DNA of 64,000 bases from JAWVYT01 sp046483065 (lineage in GTDB: Bacteria; Gemmatimonadota; Gemmatimonadetes; Longimicrobiales; RSA9). Positions 32,625 through 40,595 of the stretch are shown in pieces (position 1 is the stretch's first letter; the number at the start of each line of letters is the position of its first letter). The position numbers and the translations under genes were made by a program. The notes under the pieces were generated by a model that saw only the letters and a list, made by a program, of their open reading frames with translations, had not been told where the DNA came from and searched no databases. Location of the stretch: positions 1-64,000 of the forward strand of contig JAWODW010000022.1 of NCBI GenBank assembly GCA_046483065.1. The letters are read 5' to 3'.

Positions 32625-33305
32625 ATGACCCGTTCGACCACAAGCGGTTCCGGCACGGCGCGGGCGCTGGAGGTGCGGCGTCTGGGCCGGGTGCCGTACG
32701 CCGACGGGCTGGCGCTCCAGGACGAGCTGGTGACGGCGCGCCGGGCCGGCGAGGTTCCAGACACCCTCCTCCTCCTGGAGCACCCCCACGTCATCACGCT
32801 GGGCAGCTCTTCCGATGGGAGCCACGTGCTCCTGGACGAGGGCGAGCGGCGGCTCATGGGGATCGAGCTGTTCGAGACCGGGAGAGGCGGGGATGTCACG
32901 TACCATGGGCCCGGCCAGCTCGTGGGCTATCCGATCCTGGACCTGAAGCCCGACCGGAAGGACCTGCACCGGTACGTTCGTGACCTGGAGGAGTCGCTGA
33001 TCCGGCTCCTGGCCGGTTACGACCTCGAGGCGGGACGGAAGGCCGGCATGACCGGCGTGTGGGTCGGCGACGAGAAGGTGGCGGCCATCGGCGTTCGGGT
33101 CTCCAGCGGCTGGATCACATCCCATGGGTTCGCGCTGAACGTAAACACCGACCTGAGCTTCTTCGGCTCCATCGTACCGTGCGGGGTCCGCCAGCACGGT
33201 GTCACGTCCATGCAGCGGCTCCTGGGCCGGGAGCTGGAGCTCGGCGAGGTGGGCGACCGGGTCGTGGCATCCATGGCCGACGTGTTCGGCCACGGCGTCG
33301 CATAG
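32625..33305 (+). CDS. lipB: Octanoyltransferase LipB
   Basis: The 226-residue enzyme transfers octanoate from acyl carrier protein to the E2 lipoyl domain. LLLEHPHVITLGSSS, GGDVTYHGPGQLVGYPILDL and GVWVGDEKVAAIGVRVSSG (catalytic Lys) are present. NVNTDLSFFGSIVPCGVRQH carries the catalytic Cys. ATG 32625 fits the homologous N-terminus. It lies 49 bases after E2, giving a functional link: it modifies the protein encoded next to it. Confidence 0.94.
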   Translation: MTRSTTSGSGTARALEVRRLGRVPYADGLALQDELVTARRAGEVPDTLLLLEHPHVITLGSSSDGSHVLLDEGERRLMGIELFETGRGGDVTYHGPGQLVGYPILDLKPDRKDLHRYVRDLEESLIRLLAGYDLEAGRKAGMTGVWVGDEKVAAIGVRVSSGWITSHGFALNVNTDLSFFGSIVPCGVRQHGVTSMQRLLGRELELGEVGDRVVASMADVFGHGVA

Positions 33306-33383
33306 GCGAAAGCCTGCGGCTCGGGGTGCGGATGGTGGGAGTCCAAGGTTGCGAGTGGGTCTGCTTTCCCGCCCGGGGGCCGC

Positions 33384-33992
33384 CTAGTCGCCGGGGACCG
33401 GTACCGGATCGAAGGGCTCATGGTCGTCCGGCGGCTGGAACTCGAAGAAGTCGAAGTACTTCTCGTACGTCTCGCGCTGCTCCTCCAGCCATTCGCCGAA
33501 CCCTGACTCGACGAAGCCGCGGGAGCTGTCCTGCTCGTTGGCGGCCCGTACGGCCAGGTGGTCGGCGTACTCGTTCTGGGGGTGCCCGGCGTGGCCCCGG
33601 ACCCAGCGCCAGTCGACCTCGTGGCGGGCGGCCATGGGGAGCAGGGCCTTCCAGAGGTCGGCGTTCTCGACCTTGCCGCTCTTCCGCTTCCACCGGCGGT
33701 CGACCCAGCCGGCGATCCACTCACGCATCCCCTTCACCAGGTACTGGGAGTCCGAAGTGAAGATGACGCGGCAGGGCTGCCTGAGCCCCCGGAGCCCTTC
33801 GATGGCGCTCCGGATGGCCATCCGGTTGTTGGTGGTCGAGGGCTCGCTGATCCAGTAGTCGCGCCGGACCCAGGCGCCGTCGTTCCAGAACTCCACGAGA
33901 CCGGCGGCGCCGCCGGGCGTCTGTTTCGCGCGGGCGTTCCCGAGGCAGGATTCGTCGGCGTAGATGTGGACCAGGGGCCTGTCGTTGCTCAT
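33384..33992 (-). CDS. Ribonuclease H-like protein (RNase HI)
   Basis: The 202-residue protein has an RNase H fold with the acidic set in YADESCLGNARA (Asp), NNRMAIRSAIEGLRGL (Glu), IFTSDSQYLVKGM (Asp) and HPQNEYADHLAV (Asp), and the handle region WKRKSGKVENADLWKAL, WRWVRGHAGHP. It cleaves RNA in RNA-DNA hybrids. A C-terminal extension of about 45 acidic and aromatic residues is unusual. It is divergent from carA and convergent with lipB. Confidence 0.9.
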   Translation of the reverse strand: MSNDRPLVHIYADESCLGNARAKQTPGGAAGLVEFWNDGAWVRRDYWISEPSTTNNRMAIRSAIEGLRGLRQPCRVIFTSDSQYLVKGMREWIAGWVDRRWKRKSGKVENADLWKALLPMAARHEVDWRWVRGHAGHPQNEYADHLAVRAANEQDSSRGFVESGFGEWLEEQRETYEKYFDFFEFQPPDDHEPFDPVPVPGD

Positions 33993-34058
33993 GGGGCGGG
34001 AACCTAGGGGGAAAGAGTCCGCCGGACCAACCTACTACGCACAACGATACGGACGTGG

Positions 34059-34305
34059 CAACAACGTCGGACCACAACAACGTCAACAACGTCGGACCAC
34101 GTTTCGCTTTTTCGGTTTTCCCCGTCGACGGAGGTGATTGTCCTCATCAGGGGACGAATGGTCGACCACAGCATGGCGTCCTGCACCAGAGGGATAGCGA
34201 CACGGGACATACCACGTGAAAGGTGAAAAGCGAAACGTGGTCCGGTACGGCGTGAAACGTGGTCCGGTACGGCGTGGTCCGGTACGGCGTGGTCCGGTAC
34301 GGCGG
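34059..34305. repeat. Cluster of direct and inverted repeats between rnhA and carA
   Basis: A 374-bp gap holds three kinds of repeat. caacaacgtcggaccac occurs at 34059-34075 and 34084-34100. A 19-bp sequence at 34093-34111 (cggaccacgtttcgctttt) is exactly inverted at 34226-34244. ggtccggtacggcgt occurs at 34239-34253 and, back to back, at 34261-34275, 34276-34290 and (last base changed) 34291-34305. The long inverted pair could fold into a stem with a 114-base loop. No gene or promoter is evident. Confidence 0.75.
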
Positions 34306-34366
34306 TACGGCGTTACGGCCGGCAAGGCTGGTCCGACTTCCCGGAACCCACTATCATCGTCCTCGC

Positions 34367-35494
34367 ATGATGTTTCCTGATTCCCCCCCCGGCTACCTGC
34401 TCCTGGAAGACGGCCGCGCGTTCGACGGCGTGCTGGTCGGCGCTGGTGGCGTGGGCCTGGGCGAGGTGGTGTTCAACACGTCGATGACCGGGTACCAGGA
34501 GATCCTGACGGATCCGTCGTACGCCGGGCAGATCGTCACGATGACGGCCCCCCAGATCGGGAACTACGGGGTGAACCCGGAGGACGAGGAGTCGGATCAT
34601 CCCCGGGTGGCGGGGTTCGTCATGCGGGAGCTTGCGCCCGTGGCCACGGGCTGGCGGGCCACCGAGTCGCTGTCTGCGTACCTGCGGCGGACGGGCATCG
34701 TGGCACTCTCGGAAGTGGATACCCGGGCGCTTACCCGCCATATCCGGTCGGCGGGCGCCATGCGGGCGGCCATCGCGTCCCGGGACGTGGCGGAGGCGGA
34801 GCTCCGAGAACGACTGGAGCGGCACCCGTCCATGGAGGGGCTCGACCTGACCGGGCAGGTCTCCACCGCCGAGGCCTACGAGGTGGGGGCGGTGGGCGAC
34901 GAGCGGTTCTTCGTGGTGGCCTACGACTTCGGCATCAAGGGCCACTCGCCGAAGCTTCTGGCCGAGCGCGGCTGCAGGGTCCGGACCGTACCTCGGAGCA
35001 CGTCGCCGGAAGAGGTGCTGGAGTCGGGCCTCGACGGGCTGTTCATCTCCAACGGTCCCGGCGACCCGGAAGCCGTGGCCCACGCCCTGGAGACGATCCG
35101 GGGCGCCGCCGACCGCGGGATTCCGGTCTTTGGCATCTGCCTCGGGCATCAGCTCGTGGCCCGGGCCTTCGGTGGCACCACGTACAAGCTCCTCTACGGG
35201 CACCGGGGCGGGAACCACCCCGTGCGGCGGCTCCGCGATGGCGCGGTGGAGATCACCGCTCAGAACCACGGGTTCGCGGTGCGGGAAGACGATGAGGGCG
35301 GGGTGGAGGGCGCACCGTCGCTCCGGATCACCCATGTGAATCTGAACGATCAGACGGTGGAAGGGCTGGAGCACCGGGATCTGCCGATCTTCAGCGTGCA
35401 GTACCATCCGGAGGCCGCCCCCGGCCCCCACGACTCCCGCTACCTCTTCGACCGATTCGTGTCGGAAATGGTGCAAGTCCGAGGACAGACTTGA
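34367..35494 (+). CDS. carA: Carbamoyl-phosphate synthase small (glutaminase) subunit
   Basis: The 375-residue subunit releases ammonia from glutamine for carbamoyl phosphate. The N-terminal CPSase domain has YLLLEDGRAFDGVLVGAGG and EVVFNTSMTGYQEILTDPSY. The class I amidotransferase domain has FISNGPGDPEAV, FGICLGHQLVARAFGG (Cys about 258) and QYHPEAAPGPHDS (His, Glu). The start is ATG 34367 or the ATG right after it; the repeat-derived extension upstream is rejected. The large subunit carB is not adjacent, since sppA follows. Confidence 0.95.
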   Translation: MMFPDSPPGYLLLEDGRAFDGVLVGAGGVGLGEVVFNTSMTGYQEILTDPSYAGQIVTMTAPQIGNYGVNPEDEESDHPRVAGFVMRELAPVATGWRATESLSAYLRRTGIVALSEVDTRALTRHIRSAGAMRAAIASRDVAEAELRERLERHPSMEGLDLTGQVSTAEAYEVGAVGDERFFVVAYDFGIKGHSPKLLAERGCRVRTVPRSTSPEEVLESGLDGLFISNGPGDPEAVAHALETIRGAADRGIPVFGICLGHQLVARAFGGTTYKLLYGHRGGNHPVRRLRDGAVEITAQNHGFAVREDDEGGVEGAPSLRITHVNLNDQTVEGLEHRDLPIFSVQYHPEAAPGPHDSRYLFDRFVSEMVQVRGQT

Positions 35495-35520
35495 CTTGCG
35501 CGACTTTGGCGCATTAAGGT
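35491..35520 (+). promoter_or_regulatory. Candidate sigma-70-like promoter for sppA
   Basis: TTGACT (35491-35496), 18 bases, TAAGGT (35515-35520) lie 50 bases before the sppA GTG. The -35 overlaps the last codons of carA. Confidence 0.4.
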
Positions 35521-35569
35521 ACCCTTCGCGTTGCACCGGACCTAACTACAGACTACACGGGGATTTGGC

Positions 35570-36478
35570 GTGTCTCGCCGTTCTCTAGTCACGACGCTGA
35601 TCGTGACGCTCATTGCCGTCATGACGCTCGCCGGGCTCGGGCTGGCCCTGTCCGGAGTATCGGGCTCAGCCCCGGGCTTCGCCTTCGGCGACCGGATCGC
35701 GCTGGTGGAAGTCGACGGCGTCATAAGCGACGACCGTGCGTTCCTCCGGGACGTGCGACGCCTGCGTCGCGACGGCTCGGTGCGCGGCTGGGTGGTGGCG
35801 ATCAACTCGCCGGGCGGCGTCGTGGCACCGTCCCAGAGCATCTACCAGACGCTGGACCGGCTGCGGACGGAGGACGGGCTGCCGGTGGTGGCTTCCATCG
35901 GCTCGGTGGGCGCATCGGGCGGCTACTACGTGGCGCTGGGCGCCGACTCCATCGTGGCGCTCCCCGGCAGCGTGACGGGCTCCATCGGGGTGATCATGGA
36001 GTACCCCAACGTCCAGGAGCTGATGGACAAGGTCGGCGTCCGCATGGAGGTGGTGAAGGCCGGCGAGCAGAAGGACCTGGGCTCGCCGTTCCGGACCATG
36101 GGCCCGGAGGACCGGGAGATCGTGAACGCCATGATCGGCGATGTTCACGAGCAGTTCATCGAGGCGGTGGCCGCGGGACGGGCGCTGTCCATGGAGGCGG
36201 TCCGGGCGCTTGCGGACGGTAGGGTGCTGTCGGGACGGCAGGCGCTGGAAGCCGGGCTGGTGGACCGCCTGGGGAACCTGGAGGACGCCATCGCGATGGC
36301 GGGCGAGCTCGCGGGCCTGGGTCCCGACCCGCGGCTCGTGCGGCCGCCGGAAGAGCGGCGCAGCTGGCTCATGGACGCTCTCCTGGGGGAGTCGACGGTC
36401 CGGGCGGTTCAGAAGATCGTGACACGCATGGACGGATCACTGGGCGCGTGGCCCACGGTCCAGTACAGACTTCATTGA
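35570..36478 (+). CDS. sppA: Signal peptide peptidase SppA (S49)
   Basis: The 302-residue inner-membrane protease degrades cleaved signal peptides. One N-terminal membrane anchor (LVTTLIVTLIAVMTLAGLGL) is followed by the S49 domain: VVAINSPGGVVAPSQSIY, VASIGSVGASGGYYVALGAD with the nucleophile Ser (about 115), and GEQKDLGSPFRTM with the likely general-base Lys (about 167). Length matches short, single-domain SppA. The start is GTG 35570. HU/IHF follows 53 bases later. Confidence 0.93.
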   Translation: MSRRSLVTTLIVTLIAVMTLAGLGLALSGVSGSAPGFAFGDRIALVEVDGVISDDRAFLRDVRRLRRDGSVRGWVVAINSPGGVVAPSQSIYQTLDRLRTEDGLPVVASIGSVGASGGYYVALGADSIVALPGSVTGSIGVIMEYPNVQELMDKVGVRMEVVKAGEQKDLGSPFRTMGPEDREIVNAMIGDVHEQFIEAVAAGRALSMEAVRALADGRVLSGRQALEAGLVDRLGNLEDAIAMAGELAGLGPDPRLVRPPEERRSWLMDALLGESTVRAVQKIVTRMDGSLGAWPTVQYRLH

Positions 36479-36531
36479 ATACGACGGGAGAGCGTCCGTG
36501 CTCCCAAGTGACCCTGAAGGACGGAGGCATC

Positions 36532-36840
36532 ATGACGAAAGCGGATCTGGTTGAGCAGGTGGCCGACGCCATCGGACCCGGTATCACCAAGAAGGACTGC
36601 GCGCTGGTGGTGGACGGACTGCTGAACGCCATCAAGCTGGCGATGGCGGAGCACGACAACATCGAGATTCGCGGGTTCGGTACCTTCAAGGTCCGGGAGC
36701 GGAAGGCGCGGGTCGCACGGAACCCCCGGACGGGGGAGCGAGTGGAGGTGCCGGCACGGACGGTACCGGTGTTCAAGCCGTCGAAGGACCTGCGGGAGCG
36801 GGTAGAGGAAGGCGATACCACGGCGATCTCCACGCCGTAG
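36532..36840 (+). CDS. HU/IHF-family DNA-bending protein
   Basis: The 102-residue protein starts MTKADLVEQVADAIGPGITK, the HU/IHF dimer core, and has NIEIRGFGTFKVRERKARVA RNPRTGE, the beta arms with the family signature (GF..F....R..R.GRNP.TG). It has an extra C-terminal tail of about 10 residues. Whether it is HU or an IHF-like subunit cannot be told. It lies in a monocistronic position, ahead of a terminator. Confidence 0.92.
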   Translation: MTKADLVEQVADAIGPGITKKDCALVVDGLLNAIKLAMAEHDNIEIRGFGTFKVRERKARVARNPRTGERVEVPARTVPVFKPSKDLRERVEEGDTTAISTP

Positions 36841-36863
36841 CACCAGGACACGTCCAGGTTCGG

Positions 36864-36896
36864 GAGCCCTGTCCGGTCGATTGCCGGGCAGGGCTC
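36864..36896 (+). terminator. Long hairpin after the HU/IHF gene
   Basis: gagccctgtccgg and ccgggcagggctc pair over 13 bp with one G-T wobble around the 7-base loop tcgattg. It is not followed by a T run, so it may be a weak terminator or a transcript-stabilising structure. It separates the HU gene from the second ECF operon. Confidence 0.5.
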
Positions 36897-36915
36897 TCGG
36901 TATATGGGGGAAGCG

Positions 36916-36945
36916 GTTAACGGATCGGGCGGCCGGGCCGTCTAA
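36916..36945 (+). promoter_or_regulatory. Candidate ECF promoter of the second sigma operon
   Basis: GTTAAC (36916-36921), 17 bases, then CGTCTAA (36939-36945) lie 10 bases before the sigma gene ATG. An AAC-containing -35 and a CGTC -10 are typical of ECF autoregulation, and the same pattern precedes the first ECF operon. Confidence 0.5.
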
Positions 36946-36955
36946 AGGGGCGGTG

Positions 36956-37510
36956 ATGACAGAGACAGCGGTGGCCACACACGTGGACGACAAGGGTCTG
37001 GTAGCGAGGGCTCGCACCGGTGAGGCGTCGGCGCTGGACGCGCTGGTGTCGCGTCACCATGGGGCGGTCTATGACGTCGCCTACCGTGTGCTCGGGGATC
37101 CGGATGCGGCGGCGGACGCCGCTCAGGACGCGTTCGTGAAGGCCATGAATGGACTGGACTCGTTCCGGGGCGACGCGAGCTTCAAGACGTGGCTGTTGAA
37201 GATCGCCGCGAATGTGGCCACGTCGGCGGGCCGGAAAACCACGCGCCGTCGGGAGGTGGCGCTGGACACGGCGCCGGAGCAGGCCGGCGAACTGGGGAGC
37301 CCGGAACGCCAGGCGGTGCTCCGGACCGAGGCCGAACGGGTGAGCCGAGCGCTGGAGGGTCTGCCGGAAAAGCAGCGGTTGGCGGTGACGCTGCGGATCC
37401 ACCAGGACCTGAGTCACCGCGAGATCGGCGAGGTCATCGGATCATCGGAGGGTGCGGCACGGGTGAACTACCACCTGGGGATCAAGCGATTGAGGGAGCT
37501 GCTGACATGA
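36956..37510 (+). CDS. ECF-type RNA polymerase sigma factor (second)
   Basis: The 184-residue factor has region 2 (LVSRHHGAVYDVAYRVLGDP, AADAAQDAFVKAMNGLDSFR, FKTWLLKIAANVATSAGRK) and region 4 (ALEGLPEKQRLAVTLRIHQD, LSHREIGEVIGSSEGAARVN). It belongs to the RpoE/ECF class. ATG 36956 follows ggggcggtg; an upstream GTG would lengthen it by 25 residues. ATGA overlap joins it to its anti-sigma gene. Confidence 0.93.
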   Translation: MTETAVATHVDDKGLVARARTGEASALDALVSRHHGAVYDVAYRVLGDPDAAADAAQDAFVKAMNGLDSFRGDASFKTWLLKIAANVATSAGRKTTRRREVALDTAPEQAGELGSPERQAVLRTEAERVSRALEGLPEKQRLAVTLRIHQDLSHREIGEVIGSSEGAARVNYHLGIKRLRELLT

Positions 37511-38025
37511 ACAGGGGCTGCGAGTTCTATACGGATGCGCTGGTCGAGCTGACCCGAGGCGCGCTGGACACCGACCGCGCGGTGCGGGTGGAGGCCCATC
37601 TGGCCACGTGCGACGACTGTCGTGGGGCGCTGGACGCGATTCGGGCCGTGCAGGCGGCGCGGGCGCCGGTTCCCGAGGGACTGGAAGCCCGGATCCAGGC
37701 GGCAGTCCGGAAAAGGATCGTGGAGGCTGCGTCGGCGGAAGGCGAGCCGTCCACGATCGACGTGAAGCGTCGTCCCTCATGGAGCGGGTGGCGGGCGTGG
37801 ATGCTGCCCGTGGCGGCTGCGGCCGGACTGGCCCTCTGGATCGGTACGAGTGACCTGCTCTCGCCTGTGGGCGACCCCGCGAAGGACGCCGCGGAGGTGG
37901 TGGTGGACGAATACGATCCGTACGGCGCGTGGCCGGCCACCGACGGCGTGGTGGCGGGAGACCTGGTGTTGAGTGAGCTGTCGGTGCAGGAGCTGGAAGC
38001 CCTGCTGGAGGAGATGGAGCGATGA
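37507..38025 (+). CDS. Zinc-finger anti-sigma factor
   Basis: The 172-residue protein has the ZAS motif VRVEAHLATCDDCRGALD (His, then Cys-x2-Cys) in its N-terminal cytoplasmic part. One membrane helix follows at about 97-115 (WMLPVAAAAGLALWIG), then a short periplasmic acidic tail ending LSELSVQELEALLEEMER. It should hold the upstream sigma factor inactive. It overlaps both neighbours by ATGA. Confidence 0.9.
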   Translation: MNRGCEFYTDALVELTRGALDTDRAVRVEAHLATCDDCRGALDAIRAVQAARAPVPEGLEARIQAAVRKRIVEAASAEGEPSTIDVKRRPSWSGWRAWMLPVAAAAGLALWIGTSDLLSPVGDPAKDAAEVVVDEYDPYGAWPATDGVVAGDLVLSELSVQELEALLEEMER

Positions 38026-38567
38026 GAGCGATAAGAGCGATCGGGGTATTGCTGTTGGCGCTGATGGCGCCGGGGGTCCTGGCGGCCCAGGGGAGAGGGC
38101 CGGACCAGGACCGGCGCGTGGAGCTGGAACGGCAGGTTCGTCACCGTTTCCTGGCCACGGTTGCGGAGCGCCTGGAGCTGACGGACTCGCAGCGGGAGAA
38201 GGTGAGCGAGGTGCTGGCGGAGGGGGCGCAGGCCCGTCGGGAGTTGGCGTTGGAGAGTCACGCGCTGCGGATGGAGCTGATGCAGGCGGTGCGGGACGAT
38301 GCGGCTCCCATGACTCGCTTCGAGAGTATCCTGGAGCGGCTCGAAGCGGTCCGGGCCCGGGAGCGGCAGCTGGAGCAGGAAGAAGAGGCGGAGCTGGCGG
38401 AGGTGCTGAATCCACGGCAGCGGGCTCTGTTCCTGATGATGCGCATGCAGTTCAACGACCGGATCCGGCAGATGCGTGGGATGCGAGGCGACGGGCCGGG
38501 CCCCGGCATGCCGGGCGGCCCCGGGGGACCGGGTGGCCCGGGGGGTGAACGGCTGCCGTTCGTCTGA
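38022..38567 (+). CDS. Periplasmic Spy/CpxP-like helical protein
   Basis: The 181-residue protein has a signal peptide (AIGVLLLALMAPGVLAAQG). It is followed by an all-helical region (FLATVAERLELTDSQREKVS, EVLNPRQRALFLMMRMQFND) with the LT..Q...V and L...QR pattern of Spy/CpxP and heavy-metal-resistance families. The C-terminus is Met/Gly/Pro-rich. Third gene of the ECF operon, it probably senses or buffers envelope stress; this is inference from family and context. Confidence 0.7.
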   Translation: MRAIRAIGVLLLALMAPGVLAAQGRGPDQDRRVELERQVRHRFLATVAERLELTDSQREKVSEVLAEGAQARRELALESHALRMELMQAVRDDAAPMTRFESILERLEAVRARERQLEQEEEAELAEVLNPRQRALFLMMRMQFNDRIRQMRGMRGDGPGPGMPGGPGGPGGPGGERLPFV

Positions 38568-38616
38568 GACTCGCCTTGGCCTTGAACCTCACCCGGCCCT
38601 CCGGGTATGTTCGGAC

Positions 38617-38859
38617 ATGCACATCCGTACCCTTCTGTTCGCGACCTACCGGGAGATGGCCGGCGCCGAGGAGCTGGAGATCCAGCTCCCGGGCGGCGCC
38701 ACGGCCGGCGACCTGGTGAGCCATCTGCGGGCCCGGCAGGGGCTGGAACGGCTGCCGGCCGAGCCGGCGCTGGCCGTTAACCAGGTGTACTCGTCACTCT
38801 CCACCCCCCTTTCAGACGGCGATGAAGTAGCCCTCCTCCCGCCGGTGGCGGGCGGGTGA
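38617..38859 (+). CDS. moaD: Molybdopterin synthase sulphur carrier subunit
   Basis: The 80-residue ubiquitin-like protein ends VALLPPVAGG, the C-terminal Gly-Gly that is adenylated and thiocarboxylated. LLFATYREMAGAEELEIQLP is the usual beta-grasp N-terminus. It overlaps moaE by 4 bases (GTGA). ATG 38617 is chosen because the beta-grasp fold starts here. Confidence 0.92.
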   Translation: MHIRTLLFATYREMAGAEELEIQLPGGATAGDLVSHLRARQGLERLPAEPALAVNQVYSSLSTPLSDGDEVALLPPVAGG

Positions 38860-39302
38860 GCGTTGACGCGTGGGTCACCCGGGAGCCGATCCGGCCCCGG
38901 GGGGTGCTCGACCGTGTGGGAGCCCCGGAAGATGGCGTCATCCTCCTGTTCCTCGGAGTGGTCCGTGATCACAACGATGACGCCGCCGTGAGCGGGCTCC
39001 GCTACGACGCGTACGACGAGATGGCTGCGCGCGTGCTGACGGAGATCGCCGGGGAGGCCGCCGAGCGGCTGGGGTCCGACCGGGTAGCCGTAGCGCACCG
39101 AATCGGCGAGCTGGAGGTCGGCGACGTGAGCGTGGCCATCGCCGCATCGAGCCCGCACCGGGCGGAGGCGTTCGACGCCACCCGCTACGTGATCGAGGAG
39201 ATCAAGAAGCGACTGCCGGTCTGGAAGAAGGAGCATTACGTGGAGTCGGATTCGAAGTGGCTGGAGGGTACGGTCCCACCCGTGGAGGCGTCCGATGATT
39301 AG
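38856..39302 (+). CDS. moaE: Molybdopterin synthase catalytic subunit
   Basis: The 148-residue subunit transfers sulphur from MoaD to precursor Z. GVILLFLGVVRDHNDDAAVS, LRYDAYDEMAARVLTEI and VAHRIGELEVGDVSVAIAAS are MoaE landmarks. The C-terminal VIEEIKKRLPVWKKEHY contains the active-site Lys pair. GTG 38856 overlaps moaD, and it overlaps moaA by 8 bases. Confidence 0.93.
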   Translation: MSVDAWVTREPIRPRGVLDRVGAPEDGVILLFLGVVRDHNDDAAVSGLRYDAYDEMAARVLTEIAGEAAERLGSDRVAVAHRIGELEVGDVSVAIAASSPHRAEAFDATRYVIEEIKKRLPVWKKEHYVESDSKWLEGTVPPVEASDD

Positions 39303-40314
39303 GCCGTCGGTCGGAGCGGGCGACGGGGAGCTGATGCGCGACCAGTTCGGTCGTCGGGTCGAATACCTGCGCATCTCCGTGACAGACAAGTGCAATCTCC
39401 GGTGCGTCTACTGCATGCCCCTGCACGGGCTGCCGTGGCTGAAGCGGAGCGAGCTGCTGAGCTACGAGGAGATCCGTGACATCGTGGCGACCATGGCGCC
39501 CATGGGGCTCAAACGGGTGCGGGTGACTGGCGGCGAGCCGCTGGTCCGCAAGGACCTCCCGACGCTGATCGAGATGCTCGACGGCGTGCCCGGCATCGAG
39601 GATATCGCCCTCTCCACGAACGCCGTCCTGCTGGCTGACATGGCCGAGGAGCTCCGGGACGCGGGCGTCCGGCGGGTCAATGTGTCGCTGGATTCGCTCC
39701 GGCCGGAGCGGGTCGATTCCATCGCCCGCCGGGATGACGCCTTCCGTAAGATCATGGACGGGCTCGCCGCCGCCGAGGCCATGGAGTTCCACCCCATCAA
39801 GATCAACGTGGTGGTGATGCGGGGTCGCAACGACGACGAGATCGAGGACTTCGCCCGCGTCACCCTCGACCGGCCGTGGCACGTCCGGTTCATCGAGGTC
39901 ATGCCCGTGGGCCAGAACCTGGACGTTTCGGCCAACGAGTTCGTCCCGGCCCCGGAGATGCTCCGGCGCGTGCAGCGGATCGGGGAGCTGGAGCCGGTGG
40001 AGGGTCCGAAGGGGAACGGTCCCGCCACCTATCACCGGTTCCCGGGAGCGCCCGGGACCGTGGGCGTGATCACACCCATGAGCCACAACTACTGCGAAAC
40101 CTGTAACCGGATGCGGCTGACCGCCGACGGCGACCTTCGGCCGTGCCTCTTCGGTGATATCCACACGAACCTCCGGGATCCGCTCCGGGCCGGTGAACCG
40201 CTGGAACCCCTCATCGAGCGGACCCTCCGGATCAAGCCCGAACGTCACAACCTGGTACAGGGAAGCGACGAAGGCTCGGGCGGCCTGCTGGCCCTCTCCC
40301 AGATCGGCGGCTGA
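39295..40314 (+). CDS. moaA: GTP 3',8-cyclase MoaA (radical SAM)
   Basis: The 339-residue enzyme begins molybdopterin synthesis from GTP. VTDKCNLRCVYCMPLHGLPW has the radical-SAM CxxxCxxC, VTGGEPLVRKDLP the SAM site, and CETCNRMRLTADGDLRPCLF the second [4Fe-4S] site. It ends QIGG, the Gly-Gly tail needed in this family. The ATG at 39295 or the one at codon 12 could be used. The molybdenum enzyme it serves is not in the window. Confidence 0.95.
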   Translation: MIRPSVGAGDGELMRDQFGRRVEYLRISVTDKCNLRCVYCMPLHGLPWLKRSELLSYEEIRDIVATMAPMGLKRVRVTGGEPLVRKDLPTLIEMLDGVPGIEDIALSTNAVLLADMAEELRDAGVRRVNVSLDSLRPERVDSIARRDDAFRKIMDGLAAAEAMEFHPIKINVVVMRGRNDDEIEDFARVTLDRPWHVRFIEVMPVGQNLDVSANEFVPAPEMLRRVQRIGELEPVEGPKGNGPATYHRFPGAPGTVGVITPMSHNYCETCNRMRLTADGDLRPCLFGDIHTNLRDPLRAGEPLEPLIERTLRIKPERHNLVQGSDEGSGGLLALSQIGG

Positions 40315-40324
40315 ATCAGAGCTA

Positions 40325-40351
40325 AGATCTGAAATCTAAGATCTGAGACCT
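40325..40351. repeat. Dispersed agatct-type repeat, copy 1
   Basis: After moaA the sequence agatctgaaatct is followed by aagatctgagacct. The same 13-mer occurs at 44914-44926 after sdhB, again beside gagacct. Both copies lie just after a stop codon in GC-rich DNA, so they may be an intergenic repeat family. The rest of 40315-40520 shows no gene. Confidence 0.55.
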
Positions 40352-40522
40352 CAGCCCGGCGGAGCACTATCGCGGTGGGTGGCGAGCTTCGCGGCGGCGA
40401 CAGACCCTCCCGGCGTGTCGCAGCTTCGCGATCTTCGAGCTGGAAGGGAGCTATGCCGTGATTTCGACGGTCGTCGCACGCTCACATCCGTGAATCTCCT
40501 CACGGAGCCACGCCGCATTTCG

Positions 40523-40551
40523 TTGACACCCCCTTATCACATTCCTACGTT
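40523..40551 (+). promoter_or_regulatory. Sigma-70-like promoter for mdh
   Basis: TTGACA (40523-40528), 17 bases, TACGTT (40546-40551) lie 44 bases before the mdh start. A perfect 7-bp stem (tccgtga, tcacgga; 40487-40506) sits just upstream and could be a regulator site. Confidence 0.55.
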
Positions 40552-40595
40552 GCCCTCGCTGGGTCCAACTCCACCAATAAACCACCGAGGTAATC

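Noticed and set aside
34059..34305. CRISPR array
   Set aside because: Repeats are contiguous or inverted, with no evenly spaced unique spacers and no cas genes.
34259..34366. N-terminal extension of CarA (VRYG repeats)
   Set aside because: The extension comes from the 15-bp tandem repeats; CarA homology begins at the ATG at 34367-34370.
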